A stretch of DNA of 64,000 nt. It comes from Mya arenaria. Taxonomy: Eukaryota > Mollusca > Bivalvia > Myida > Myidae. Below the pieces are notes generated by a model. It searched no databases and was not told where the DNA came from. It saw nothing but the letters and a program-made list of their open reading frames with translations. Positions within the stretch are counted from its first letter, which is position 1, and each line of letters starts with the position of its first letter. Below, one piece after another: positions 12,280 to 23,623 of the stretch. A program made the position numbers and the translations under genes. The stretch covers positions 6,657,001 to 6,721,000 of the forward strand of contig NC_069131.1 of NCBI RefSeq assembly GCF_026914265.1. The letters are read 5' to 3'.

Positions 12280-12500
12280 AAGTGTCACGCGCAAGACACA
12301 GACTTGGAGGTTTCAGTTCAATTGAGTTCAAAGGATGAACTGTAATAAAAGATATTCTTCCTGGGCAGCTTCAGAATTTCACCTTAAACGCACCGTAACA
12401 TTAAAAGATGAAAATCCACGTTTATACTGATTTGAAGGCTGGGATGGGGACATTTCCAAATTTTATAATTGTGGTCCAAGATTGTCAAATATGGTTTATT
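12280..12500 (+). other. Intron 1 block shared with gene B
   Basis: Landmarks TTCAATTGAGTT, AGGATGAACTGTAAT, CGTAACAT and TGGTCCAAGATTGTC match 30,840-31,050 in intron 1 of gene B (TTCTATTGAGTT, AGGGTGAACCGTAAT, CGTAACAT, TGGTTCAAGATGGTC). A weaker match lies near 47,800 in intron 1 of gene C. This supports exon 2 of gene A being preceded by a real intron. Confidence 0.55.
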
Positions 12501-12610
12501 TGGTTTATTTATATAACATAGATGGTAAAGATGGAACTCGGCGTTCGCTTCTCTCTATTTCACCTTGTGATATTGTCGGGTTCCATGCCTTCTTGATAAC
12601 AGAGTTGCAG

Positions 12611-12680
12611 TGGCAGGGGAAGTACTGGCTGTTGGAGGTTGCGGTGGTGGTGGCGATGTCCTACGTCTCTGTTGACAGCG
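12611..12680 (+). CDS. Gene A exon 2, signal peptide
   Basis: Acceptor TTGCAG before 12,611 and donor GTAAGT at 12,681. A second possible acceptor (GGCAG) would start the exon at 12,617 and drop two codons in the same frame. It encodes ..GKYWLLEVAVVVAMSYVS..., homologous to the leader exons at 31,867 and 49,345, and ends in phase 1. Confidence 0.7.
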
Positions 12681-15600
12681 GTAAGTGTTTAGATATTTTT
12701 TGACTGAAATGAACTGCAAAACGTGTGTGTGATTTTGAGAAAATTGATTTTTTCATTTCATTCTATTTTCATACTGTGCCTTAAAAGCAGGCAATATATA
12801 CCATTATGAAGTTCATACCTTCCGAGAACGTGAATATAAACATCATATCCTACTTCTTGAAATCTACTTCACATTGGTCTGTCTTGACCACGCCAGAAGA
12901 AAAGCTTAATTCACTATGAAGATAACTTTATTTTATAATGATCCTTGTTTCAAAATACTTGTTTCAAATTTCAAATATAAATGCAGACGGAAATCAAAGT
13001 AGTAGTGTACGATGTATGCAATAAAGTGCAACGGACAAACTATGTTTACTTAGGTCAGCGTTAGTAAGGATCTAAAAATATTGTTTGTTTCGTCCAATCA
13101 AAAGACACAACCAAACGTTGGGTATACCTTTTGTATCTAAAATTAAGAACGGTGCGAATTTTCGACATGTCCGAGTTATGCGAGATTGCATAGTAAAATG
13201 AGACTACAATACGCGGTATCCAGGAATTCTTACCGTGAAATTCGCTAAATATGCTTTGTTGAGCGGGATTCTGCAGAAACAGAAGGAGTATTCGGTGTTC
13301 AATGATAACGGCTTTAACACCAGGGGCTTAGCTAGCCCCTATATTCAATTTGATTCATATGTGTACCAAACACTTTAGGATAATTAATCAACAAATAAAC
13401 CGTTTACTCGGCAGATTTTCTTTCTCTAAAATAAAACAGAAACATCGAAGCCCCGATTATGTTAATAACATTCATGTCTAAAAGGAGTCTAATTTTCTGT
13501 CCTCTTTGCTATTGAACTGTATAATGAATTGTTCAATGTCCATATGACTGTAACAGCATGTATAGTCAAGTACGAATACTTATACATTGGCTGAATTGTT
13601 TATTTTTTTGTCAAAATCATGTGGAATCAACCGCGTACTCGCGTATAGGCAGCTACGCGCCTGAACACCATTAGTAACGTCAAGTTTACTGTAAAACCAA
13701 GCAATGAGATAAATTGGAAATGGCTTTAAAGTTCCAGTTCGCATATCCAGACTCACAAACACATTACTTTTTTTCAAAATTTCAGCACGCATTCCCTGCC
13801 CAGGAGGAAATGTTACCCTTTGTATTGCCAGCGAGATATGTATCAACGCAATTTGTGCTTGCAAACCTGAATACAAGGGTATGGAGAGCGGTAACTGCGT
13901 GGCTCGAGGTATTATTTATCGAAGTTAAAATGTGCAGAAATAAATACACTCATATATTTTTATATATACATTAACTACAGAAGTTTTTTCCTCACTAAAT
14001 ATCTATGGTCTATAAAAGATACATGCATTATCGGATTATCGGTTTATCATTACTTAGTCTCATCTGCTTCTTGGTTTTTATATAAACTGCTATAGGGGGA
14101 TAATTAGGGGGGGGGGGGTATATACCATTGTTATTTTCACGATTTTCGTGGTAAAATAGTATCAGACTGATAATGTTTGCATTGTATTATAATTAATGAG
14201 CATACGTATATACGTATGAATTGCTAGAATAGTATACACGTGTATCTGGTAGATTATCTTAAATAGAAAATACGAGGTACGGTCTTATTTCGTAACAAAT
14301 TAACTTCTGATTTAAATATTAACATGTCTTACAGCTCGTGTCTTTATTAAACTTATATCAACGCACGATTATTCTGATTTTGCATCGAACAAAATCTGCT
14401 TAAATTTCAACGCCTGACATGAAAAGGTACTATGTACACGTCGTAATACATAGTTCTGCCTGTCTATTAAGCTGGTATGTACTAATTTTGACGATGTAAA
14501 CAGGTACTGATTGAACAGCTTTTTACTACATTTATTTTGCATTTCTTGCTTGGTTGATTAATTAATTAATTCATTCACATTAGAATGTATGCCGGTACAT
14601 ATGCACAAGTTGTTTGTATTTCTTAATCATTATCATAAATGAATTGTAGTGATTTAGCTTGAGTTTATTAGTATAAGTTTAAATTGATTGTCAGTGAAGT
14701 GTAAACAATTGAAAACTTACTTAAGATCACTAAAAGTTAAGTCATTCATTTTTACCGAATAAATTACATGCAGCGGACATAAACGTACCGTTTTCTAAGT
14801 ATGTAAACCGTCCATGTACATCCGAGGTTGTTTTCGATAAAAATGGCCGGGGAGCTCCGAATGATCAATCCAATCATTCATTCTGCATCCACACGTCCAG
14901 GGATTGATAGGTCGATTTATTTTATATTGATTCATTTTTCTATGAAGTATTCACTAATTCATTTATTGGTTCCTATATTTTTTTTAAACGTATTCTCCAG
15001 TCAGTTATTTATTAATTAACGATTTATAGGAGCTTTTTTTAGTCATATATATGGAATTGGTTGTCGATTTCGATAAAGAAACAATGCATAAAATTACAAA
15101 ATCATATGAAAGTCTTACTTATATCTAAGCATATTCTGGCCTATTTGGATGTCTTTATCTCATATGAAGCTGCAAGTTCTTGTTAACTTATTATAATACA
15201 ATTTTATCTTCATATCTTAATTATCATCTTGATATTTTGTATTTTTGTACACATTTTCTTAACCATTCAACGTGTTACTTTACATTTATATAACCATATC
15301 GTTATGTATATATATATATATATAATGAGCCTATCTTATCCCATCTCTATGTTGCAATTTATCACAATACTTGATCTTATTTAATCAGATTACGAAGATC
15401 CATGCAACGCCATCACAGACTGTCAATCAGGGAATCTAGGAGACAAATGCGTCTGTAACACCACTAGTAGCAAATGTGGCTGCATGACAGGTTACTCCTG
15501 GGTGGTCTCAATGTGCCAATCCGACAATGGTGAGTGGTATCTAAGCTATGTCAATAATTGTCACCTTGTTATATAGTATACTATCATTGTCTTCAGGTCG

Positions 15601-16155
15601 ATGATTTGGACATTTGGGGATGCTTGTTGGTCAGAGATTACATCTCCACCATATTTGTGATATCTCACTGCCTTAATATGATTCAGGTGTAGAAATCATG
15701 GTTTAAGAAGCCACCCTCACAAACAAACCACATATGTTTAAGCCAAGTCTGAATGTTTGTTATTGATATATTAGCATATGTTTGGGCATTATTATCCATC
15801 GATTATTTAAATAACCGGACAGTATAAAGTACTTTTTAATTGCTTTGAATTTGATGTCTTACAAAGCCTTTGCTTTTAAAATGTTTAATCAGTATAGAGT
15901 TCTTAGACTTAAAATAAGTAACGAAACATAAATAAACTTGCATCTTCCACAGGATACTGTTTAAACATTCCCAATTATAGTCATAGTTTTGAGTCATGAG
16001 ATAGGCTGGTCAAATACAGTGTTTTGTAACGACATTTGACACACTGTATCATGTTATTTGACACATTTCATGTTCTTTTTTTCACAGGCGCGGCAGGTCT
16101 TACCATATCTATCACGCTGATGCTTGGAGCCCTTATGTCCAAGAAGATATTTTAG
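12611..16155 (+). CDS. Gene A: Cys-rich EB/EGF-like membrane-tethered protein (5' end missing, possibly decayed)
   Basis: Four exons can be placed: 12,611-12,680, 13,786-13,908, 15,389-15,529 and 16,088-16,155, all joined by phase 1 GT-AG introns. They encode a hydrophobic leader (KYWLLEVAVVVAMSY), an exon with six cysteines in EB-module spacing (C..C..C..C-x-C..C, about 41 residues), a second module of about 47 residues, and a tail GLTISITLMLGALM ending S-K-K-I-F-stop. With an ATG-only exon as in genes B and C the protein would be about 134 aa. Oddities: no first exon or promoter was found; a glutamate interrupts the signal-peptide core where B and C have alanine; and module 2 has a seventh cysteine (GDKC where relatives have GDKG). 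The gene is either a degenerate paralog or uses a promoter I cannot recognise. An alternative start is an in-frame ATG at 12,482 read straight into exon 2, but that stretch matches intron 1 of gene B. Function is not known. Confidence 0.65.
13786..13908 (+). CDS. Gene A exon 3, six-Cys EB-like module
   Basis: Acceptor TTTCAG and donor GTATTA. It reads RIPCPGGNVTLC, then IASEICINAICACKPEY, then GNCVAR, giving six cysteines with the C-x-C pair typical of EB and EGF-like modules. A longer open frame at 13,714-13,974 overlaps it in a different, meaningless frame. Confidence 0.75.
15389..15529 (+). CDS. Gene A exon 4, seven-Cys module
   Basis: Acceptor AATCAG and donor GTGAGT. The module runs EDPCNAITDCQSGNLGDK, CVCN, then SSKCGCMTGYSW and SMCQSDNG. 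The extra cysteine before V-C replaces a glycine conserved in gene B, leaving an odd number of cysteines. Confidence 0.8.
16088..16155 (+). CDS. Gene A last exon, hydrophobic tail
   Basis: Acceptor TTCACAG, phase 1. It encodes GAAGLTISITLMLGALM then S-K-K-I-F and TAG. The same exon occurs at 38,200 (B) and 56,794 (C), and decayed at 19,961 (A'). Confidence 0.85.
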
Positions 16156-16519
16156 GACAAGCAACCATCGACACTGCATACTTAAGAAAAACTACATACG
16201 AAAGAGAATACCAAACTTGAATATAAAACTATTAATGCTTATCAATTACAAACGTTCAGTTTTTTTTTATTGTTAATGAAATTAATTTTAATTGACAATT
16301 GGATATAATTACAGAATTACAGTTTTGAAATATCGCTACAATTGTGATGTATTGAATACAACATTTACGCACTCCACATTAACCGCCATATTGAATGTAA
16401 ACACCTGGTAATAGATCTTCATACGAGTTGCTTTAATGTCAGACGAAGCTCTAAGAACCATTATGTCATATACTCACGCCTACTAAATGTTTATCTAACT
16501 CAGTCAATGGTTTTATGAT

Positions 16520-16540
16520 CTTTCCACTGACAGTGGAGAG
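16520..16540 (+). promoter_or_regulatory. Conserved 3' stem-loop, gene A copy
   Basis: CTTTCCAC, loop TGACA, GTGGAGAG: an 8-bp stem with a five-base loop, 365 bases past the stop codon. The same structure lies in the 3' flanks of genes B and C. An ATTAAA signal follows 62 bases later, so it could lie in the 3' UTR. Confidence 0.5.
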
Positions 16541-16601
16541 GGAGACCTTTAAATGTTGACATTGAATAATCTGTTAACAATATTTGTCTATCGTATATAA
16601 A

Positions 16602-16607
16602 ATTAAA
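16602..16607 (+). terminator. Candidate poly(A) signal ATTAAA, gene A
   Basis: The commonest variant of the poly(A) hexamer, at a position equivalent to AATAAA in the 3' blocks of genes B and C. An upstream ATATAAA near 16,220 is a weaker alternative. Confidence 0.4.
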
Positions 16608-16944
16608 TTTTAATGTTGGAATTATTTGGCATTCTTATTTTCTTAGAAACTAAATGGACACGCCTTGAAGTCGGAATAAAGGCGAGTGCCCTGTTTTACG
16701 GCTAACGCCAAGCCAACAAAGTCACGTAAAAACAATGAAATCCTACACGTGCACAAACATTAATAAAGGGGACATGGCTCACCTAAGTACATGGAAAGGT
16801 TTAAGCTATGTGTTCACAAAGTTCAACAATGATGCATCATTGTACAAACAAACAGGTGGAACAAAATAGAAAATGAAACATGCTGTCAAATTTTATCCAT
16901 GTTCATCCATACGTACGTATTAAAACAAAATGATTCCAAACATT

Positions 16945-17955
16945 TGCATTTGGCCTACGATACATGCAGCATGGTTGTTGCACTAGATATAAGGTTTACA
17001 TGTAACACTTGTATTTAGTCCATGATATATGCAGCATGGTTGTTGCACTTGCTAGAAGGTTTACAGGTTACACTTGTATTTAGCCCATGACGTATGCTGC
17101 ATGGCTGTTGCACTGGCTAGTAGGTTAACAGTTAACGCTTGTATTTAGCCCATGATGTATGCAGCATGGTTGTTGAACTGGCTAGAAGGTTTACATGTAA
17201 CATTTGTTTTTAGCCAATGATATAGTATGGTTGTTGCACTGGCTAGTGGGTTTACAGTTGACTTGCATTTAGCCCCTGATATATGCAGCATGGTTGTTGC
17301 ACTGGCTGGTAGACTTACAGATAACACTTGCATTCAGCCTATAATCTATGCAGCATGGCTGTTACACTGGCTGGTAGTCTTACAGTGAACACTTGCATTC
17401 AGCCCATGGTATATGCAGCATGGTTGTTACACTGGCTGGTAGTCTTACAGTTAACACTTGCATTCAGCCTATGGTATATGCAGCATGGTTTTTACACTAG
17501 CTGGTAGTCTTACAGTTAACACTTGCATTCAACCCATGTATATTCAGCATGGTTGTTACACTGGCTAGTAGTCTTACAGTTAACACTTGCATTCCGCCTA
17601 TGGTATATGCAGCATGACTGTCGCCCTGGCTTGTAGCCTTACAGTTAAAACTTGCATTTAGCCCATGGTACTTGTAGCATGGTTGTTGCGCTGGCTAGTA
17701 GGCTTACAGTTCACTTGCATTCAGCCCATGATATATGCAGCATGGTTGTTGCACTGGCTGGTAGTATTGCAAATAACACTTGCATTCACCCCATGATCAT
17801 ATGCAACATGGCTGTTGCACTGGCTAGTAGGCTTACAGTTTACTTGCATTCAGCCTACGATACATGCAGCATTGTTCTTGCGCTGGCTAGTAGGCTTACA
17901 GTTGACTTGCATTCAGCCCATGATATAGGCAGCAAGGTTGTTACACTTCAATGGT
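16945..17955. repeat. 62-65 bp minisatellite, forward arm
   Basis: About 16 tandem copies of a unit containing GCCCATGATATATGCAGCA, TGGTTGTTGCACTGGCTAG and TAGGCTTACAGTTAACACTT. The ORFs through it are repeat translations. Inverted copies of the same unit lie at 18,465-18,785. Confidence 0.92.
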
Positions 17956-18440
17956 AACTTTTAATCGTTCAGTAACCGATTGCAATTTCGGCTCACATCA
18001 TTTGAGTGTACTAGGGAAGGAAACCTACCGTATTAACACCTGAGGGTGGCAATAGTTGCCTATAATGACAGCCGTTGAAGGCAAGCGATTAGCGACGAAT
18101 TGCATAAAATCATGCAATAACAGTTGGACGAGTCAGTTATTACCTAATACAATCGTGCTGATGCCGAACGATCTACTGAATATTTTTCACAGCAGCCATT
18201 CCGACGGCATAGATAATTAATTTTTGAACTACTTAAAGCAAATTATGTTTGTTAAGTATACAAAATGTTTTAATGAGTACAGTAGAGTGAATGGATGCAG
18301 AAAAATACTTGCAGTTTGCGCACGGTAATTGCCACGATACCCAAACTTGCGTCTAGTAATCGATGGAAAAAAGAAGATATAAACGAACACCAAAATACTA
18401 AACTTAAAATTGATGTGTAACAAAGCCTTTGTTTTTTAAA
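17956..18440. repeat. Duplicated spacer block S, copy 1
   Basis: This block recurs at 19,245-19,700 and 39,075-39,545. Shared landmarks are AACCGA.TGCAAT..CGGCTC, CTGATGCCGAACGATCTACT, AGTAGAGTGAATGGAT and GTCTAGTAATCGATGGAA. No open frame is shared between copies, so this is a duplicated non-coding spacer. Confidence 0.75.
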
Positions 18441-18464
18441 GGTTTTTCGATGTGTTCATATAGT

Positions 18465-18785
18465 TCAATAACCATGCTGCATATATCATGGGCTGAATGT
18501 AAATGTTAACTGTGAGACTTCCAGCCAGTGAAACAACCATGCTGCATGTATCATGAGCTAAATGCAGTGTAAATAATAAGACTTCCAGTCAGTGCAACAA
18601 CCATGCTGCATAAAGCATTGGCTGAATACAAGTGTGAACTGAACGACTACAAGCCAGTGCAACAACCATACTGTATATGGGGTAAATGCAAGTGCAAGTG
18701 TTAACTGTAAGACTACCAGCCAGTGCAACAACCATGTTGCATATAACATGGGCTGAATGTAAGTGTTAACTGTAAGATTTTTATA
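18465..18785. repeat. 62-65 bp minisatellite, inverted arm
   Basis: About five copies of the 16,945-17,955 unit on the other strand (CAACCATGCTGCATATATCA, TGGGCTGAATGTAA, GTTAACTGTAAGAC). Together with the forward arm it flanks spacer copy 1 as a long inverted repeat. Confidence 0.88.
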
Positions 18786-19244
18786 AACATTTAAGAAAGC
18801 AATTATACTGTCATGTACATATGATATACATGATTTCATTATTTGCCTGTTAAGCAAAACCACATGCCCCTACACTGGGTCTTCGTTTAACATGTTGATT
18901 ACTGGGATTGTCCCTGTAATTTCCATAGTTATGTCTAACAGAGTATAAATTACAAGCGAGGGAAGTGAGCGACAACATTTGGAAATGGGACCGAGTGTTT
19001 ATATAAATGCATACCATAACCAACATGAAGTGCATTGCATTTTGATAGCTTTAATACGTACATTTAGGTCTCTGAAATGCGCTTGCCTTAACACTATGCA
19101 AGGGTACATAAAATTATACCTGATTTAAGGAGGCCAGGAAATAGAAAAATATGATATATAAGTCACGTAGAACAAAGGAATTGTGTCAATATTGAAAACG
19201 TTTTACAATTATTTGTGCCCATACGGATATTTATAGTATTATGG
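18786..19244. other. Intergenic DNA, nothing recognised
   Basis: About 460 bp with no supported feature. Confidence 0.45.
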
Positions 19245-19700
19245 GTGGATAACATCTAATCGTTTAGTAACCGAGTGCGATATATGCTCACATCTTTGCT
19301 CATTACCTTACGTATTGGCGACTGAGGGCGGCGATTAACGAAACTGCGTAGAAAAAAGCAAGAACAGTTAGAACAATGTCAGATATTACCTAATACGATC
19401 TTACTGATGCCGAACGATGTACTAAATATTCTTCAATGCAGCCATTCCCATGGAAATTCTTCAAATATCTAGATATTAACCTTTTGATCTACCAAGAATA
19501 AATTAAAGTATAATAAGTGTTCGCGTACCGTAGAGTGAATGGATACAGAAATATACTTGCAGACTTCGCACGGTCATTGCCAGGATGCCCGAAATCACGT
19601 CTAGTAATCGATGGAACAAAGAAGATATAAACGAACACCAAAGGGCTAAACTTGAAATTGATGTGTAACGAAGCCTTTGTTTTTGAAATGTTAATCAGTA
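19245..19700. repeat. Duplicated spacer block S, copy 2
   Basis: Same landmarks as copy 1 (CTGATGCCGAACGATGTACT, AGTAGAGTGAATGGATACAG, GTCTAGTAATCGATGGAACA). It runs directly into sequence homologous to the last intron of gene A. Confidence 0.75.
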
Positions 19701-20240
19701 TAGAGTTGTAAGGCTTTACAAGAACAACGAAACATAAATAAATTTATATCTTCCAAATGATACTGATTAATCTAAACATCCCCAATAATAAATCATAGTT
19801 TTAAGTCATGATTTTAGCCTTTAAATGGGCTGCATATATAAATCATAGCTTTGCGTCATGACTTTAGCCTTGTCGTGTAAATTATGGTGCATATGTAACG
19901 ACATTCGACACACTGGTTTATGTATTTCAACACTTAGTTCATGCTTTTGTTGAATACCACGCGCGGCAGGTCTGACCATATCTATCAAGCTGATGCTTGG
20001 AGACCTCTTAGCCAAGATGATATTTAAGGACAAGCTATAGAATAACGATCATCTACAAATAAAAGAGAATACAAACTTGAATAGAAATCTTTTAAATTAC
20101 ATGCTTATCAATTTAAAAAGTACAGCTATTCACTGTTAATTTGAATTGACAATTGGATATACTAGTAATTACACAATAAATGTTTTGAATATCGCTACAA
20201 TTTGATGTTCTAGTTTAAAGATTTACGCACTTACATAAAC
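19701..20240 (+). pseudogene. A' remnant: last intron, last exon and 3' flank of a lost paralog
   Basis: Bases 19,701-19,960 match the final intron of gene A (TTAATCAGTATAGAGTT, AACGAAACATAAATAAA, AAACATCCCCAATAAT). The last-exon copy at 19,961-20,040 reads GAAGLTISIKLMLGD..., but the acceptor AG is lost (CCACGCG where A has CACAGGCG), a lysine falls in the hydrophobic core, and the stop TAG has become AAG so the frame runs four codons further. The 3' flank also matches gene A (TTGACAATTGGATAT, TTTTGAATATCGCTACAAT). No upstream exons accompany it. Confidence 0.75.
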
Positions 20241-23105
20241 AAGGTATTTATCCCATGTTCTTGTGTTCTTATAGTTCATTTGTTGGAATTATTTGGCATT
20301 CATTTTTTTTTTGGAAAATACCTGTACAAGTGTAGTAGTCTTAAAAGAGCGATTGTCCTGTTTTACGGCTAACACAAGGCAAACAACATCACAAAACAAC
20401 ACGGACAAAATACACATACACCAACATATCTATATACCCAGATACCCTAAAAACAATTTTGCTAAATTTAAATGTCTGACAGGGTTTCTTGACTGCAGCA
20501 TTTCTGCACAAAGAATATTTCCGACGCGGCACTCTTTTACATTCGTTCCTAACCGGTCGACGATAAATTATATATGTGCCGATAAATTGACACAAAATAG
20601 TGTTATTGCATTACAAGTACTTGACAAAATATTATGTACTGACTTCGAACTATCTTCCTATTTTGCTAAACGTCATATAACACTCAATAGGCAAAGTGAG
20701 CTCCAAAATGGTGTTTTGCCTGAAACATTGCACTAAAAATATGTTATCGCATATTCATAGCCAGTATTTGAACACTTAAAGTAATGACTTTCCTTTTAAC
20801 CAGATTGCGAGACTGAAGCGATAGATGGCTTCGCGTTCTAGTGGGCCGGTATCCGTGCGGCTAGCATGATCTATTCAGCATTAGTGAAGTGACTGAAGGT
20901 GACTGTATTGCATCATTAGTATAATCGGTACAGGGAAAGTGGGTAGACTATCCGTCGACTAGTAATAAGTCAAAACTACACCGTCTGTAACCCGGCCAAC
21001 GGAGAAATGTTCGTGTGCAAATGAATAAGGTTTATATAAAGACGCTGTTTCTTTTCAACAATCTGGATTACTATAGTTCAAACAAATTTCAAACGTAGAC
21101 CGGCGCGATTGTTTTTGTTTTTTTGGCAGGAGTCCGACGGTGATTGCTCTGACTTCCTGTGAAATAAACAGAGATGAACTGAATATAATTAAGATTTACA
21201 TTGGTCATTGTCAAATGAAACTAGAAATACTATTGGCTACTGTTAAGAGTGTAAAGTGAAACTAGAAATCTTATCTAATTTTAGAAACAATATCAGTATA
21301 AACAAGAACTACACTGTAGAAATATCAAACGCACGGCGTGAGTTATGGCCTGATGATATGAATGCTAAAAGAAATCTTGGGCCAGACCGAGTCAAACTTC
21401 GATGCCCAGCGGCATTATAAATAGACATACATAAATTATGACAGAGGATGAATTCCCCGACTGGCATAGTATCATTAACTGGCCAATAGGCAAGTGACAC
21501 TCACTTTGATGTTGAATCTACTGTTATAATAAACACAATCTTCATTAATGAACAAGCAAAAACCAACCTGGAAACAATTCCAAATGTGCAACAGCCGATG
21601 ACCCCGTGTAGCCTGCTGTCTAATATGAAGGCAGAGGACACGCACCTGTCCTATACAGATGACCCTAACTCTGAATGTATCTACGCCTCAGATACGGCTT
21701 ATCGTTTAGCCGCGACAGTGCAGAATGCATTAAAAGTAACCTTTGCACAATGGAAGCCACACCCAGGCTTCACGCCACATCTCGCTCTAGAGAGTGGGAC
21801 AACGAGTAATGACAACAGTGCTTCCCGCTGATGACGAACGCTACTGCGGCCCCACCTGTGACCAACACGTAAAAGGACTAGGACGGGATATTTCCCTTAA
21901 CAACCTGACATTTAAGACATTGAATGTATGGTGCCCTTAACAAAAACTGAAATACCACGAATTTACATAACATTTTTATGTGTATCTGAAACTAAGTAAG
22001 ATATGTGTTGCATTATTTTGTTATTTTTATTTACTTTTTTGTCAAAGCCCAGAATGCCAAAGAACTGAGCGCAAGTCTGGTGGAATAGGTGTATTAATTT
22101 TATTATAATTGTAGAAAGCTATGTGAATATATTTCGTGGGTCGAATTTAAAGACATATAAAATATATCACACTCAATTTATTGGTTGGAACTATTTCATT
22201 TATGTAACTTCTGAGAATTCAAAATATTCAAAACAATAATAAAAACTCTTCAATGGAACATATAATCACCATAATGGTTATCAAATCTCAAAACCTGCTG
22301 CCTTAAGGTGACATTAATGGCCATACTTCTATGGAACCAGATTTTATTAAAGTAGACGATTTCCTACAAGAGTATTAAATTTTGATGTGGAATTATTTAA
22401 GCACATGAGTGCAACTGCAGTCCTAAAAACTCGAAACATACAAACCAACAGACGTTACACAGATAACAAAGTTAGCGTAGCTGGTCAGAGGTTATTAGAT
22501 ATTGTAAAAATAATAATCTGGCTATTTGTACCGGAAGACTCGGGAATGATAAACAAATAGCTAAATGTACATTTAGGCAATTTTCTGCTATTGACTTTGA
22601 TATTATATCCACTTCGCTTATTGATAGATTCGATTTCATGGCCATAACCTACTGAGATTGGCTTTAAAAGTGAAATTTAAATCCGAAATGAAAAGCACAA
22701 GAATGAAATCACAATGACTGCTATCAAAGAACTCCATAGAACAATACTAATATGAAATGAGGCACTGTCTTTGGCAGGCTCTAGCTGGACAATCCTATTA
22801 AGTATTACACCCGCATTCGTATGTGTTTTCAAGGGACACAATATATAACAGAGTGATGCAAAAAAATGCATTGTGTGTATCTCATTTAGCTTTAATGGTC
22901 ATAACAAAAAAGCATAATTTTTGGTCTTACATTATTAGCCTTCATAATCAATTAATAGCTACGTGGCTACAAATATCTCTGCTAAAAAGTCCCAACTGTT
23001 CGCCAATATTTTGTTTCCACAAACCGGTATTATGCCCCAATACATGCAGATCTGCTGTAATGCCAATATATGTTATTTGTGTCATAATTGAAACAAGGTA
23101 AGTAG
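20241..23105. other. Intergenic, no gene supported
   Basis: About 20,350-20,400 still matches the 3' flank of gene A (CCTGTTTTACGGCTAAC). An ORF of 147 aa at 20,293-20,736 and one of 81 aa at 21,586-21,831 are the longest open frames. Neither shows a recognisable domain, splice context or conservation in the other units. Confidence 0.45.
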
Positions 23106-23191
23106 AAATGTTTGTAAGGACTTGATTTATTAGTCATTAACCTTTTGTAGGCATGCTCACGCTTTAATAAATCAAGTTTTTACAAACATTT
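23106..23191 (+). ncRNA. Hairpin with about 27-bp stem, miRNA-precursor-like
   Basis: The arm AAATGTTTGTAAGGACTTGA (continuing TTTATTA) pairs with TAATAAATCAAGTTTTTACA (continuing AACATTT) across a loop of about 28 bases. On the + strand the only stem imperfections are two G.U wobbles. Size and shape fit a miRNA precursor, but the palindrome of a very small foldback element would look the same. Confidence 0.25.
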
Positions 23192-23623
23192 GAATTTGAA
23201 GGTCGATGCTGTACTATATGTCATTAGTCCGTTGTGTTTTCTTTCCGAAAAATACTTGGGCTCGTCGTCTTGCAAAACGTTGGCTTTACCTCGAAAACAT
23301 TGCTAGACATTCAGATGTATACAGGTTATCGTTGACAGTTAAATACACGTGAAGTTATGTTTATAATTATGGATTTAATTGTTGTGGATATGCAAGATAT
23401 GTTTTCTTCACCATACCGCGCAGAAAGTATAATTATTTTGAAGGTATTACATACACGACAGACAATTTGTTACCAGTGACAGTTCCCACATGTCATGTCA
23501 TTCAATAGCACACAAATAGTTACATGTGTGATTGTTGAGGCAAATGTTGAATCAAAATTACTCAACACTTTTCTGAATATACATTTAAATGTTTTTGGAA
23601 CGTATCAAGTTTAATTCTTTAAT

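Noticed and set aside
13714..13974. 86-aa ORF over gene A exon 3
   Set aside because: The real reading frame, set by phase 1 splice sites and cysteine spacing, is another one.
16088..16155. GPI-anchor signal
   Set aside because: Small residues precede a hydrophobic stretch, but there is almost no spacer and the chain ends in basic residues, which does not fit well. Kept only as an alternative.
20293..20736. 147-aa ORF, longest outside repeats
   Set aside because: Its first part matches non-coding 3' flank of gene A, where the frame is not kept. No domain or motif recognised.
21586..21831. 81-aa ORF as an exon
   Set aside because: No convincing splice sites in the right phase and no homology inside the window.
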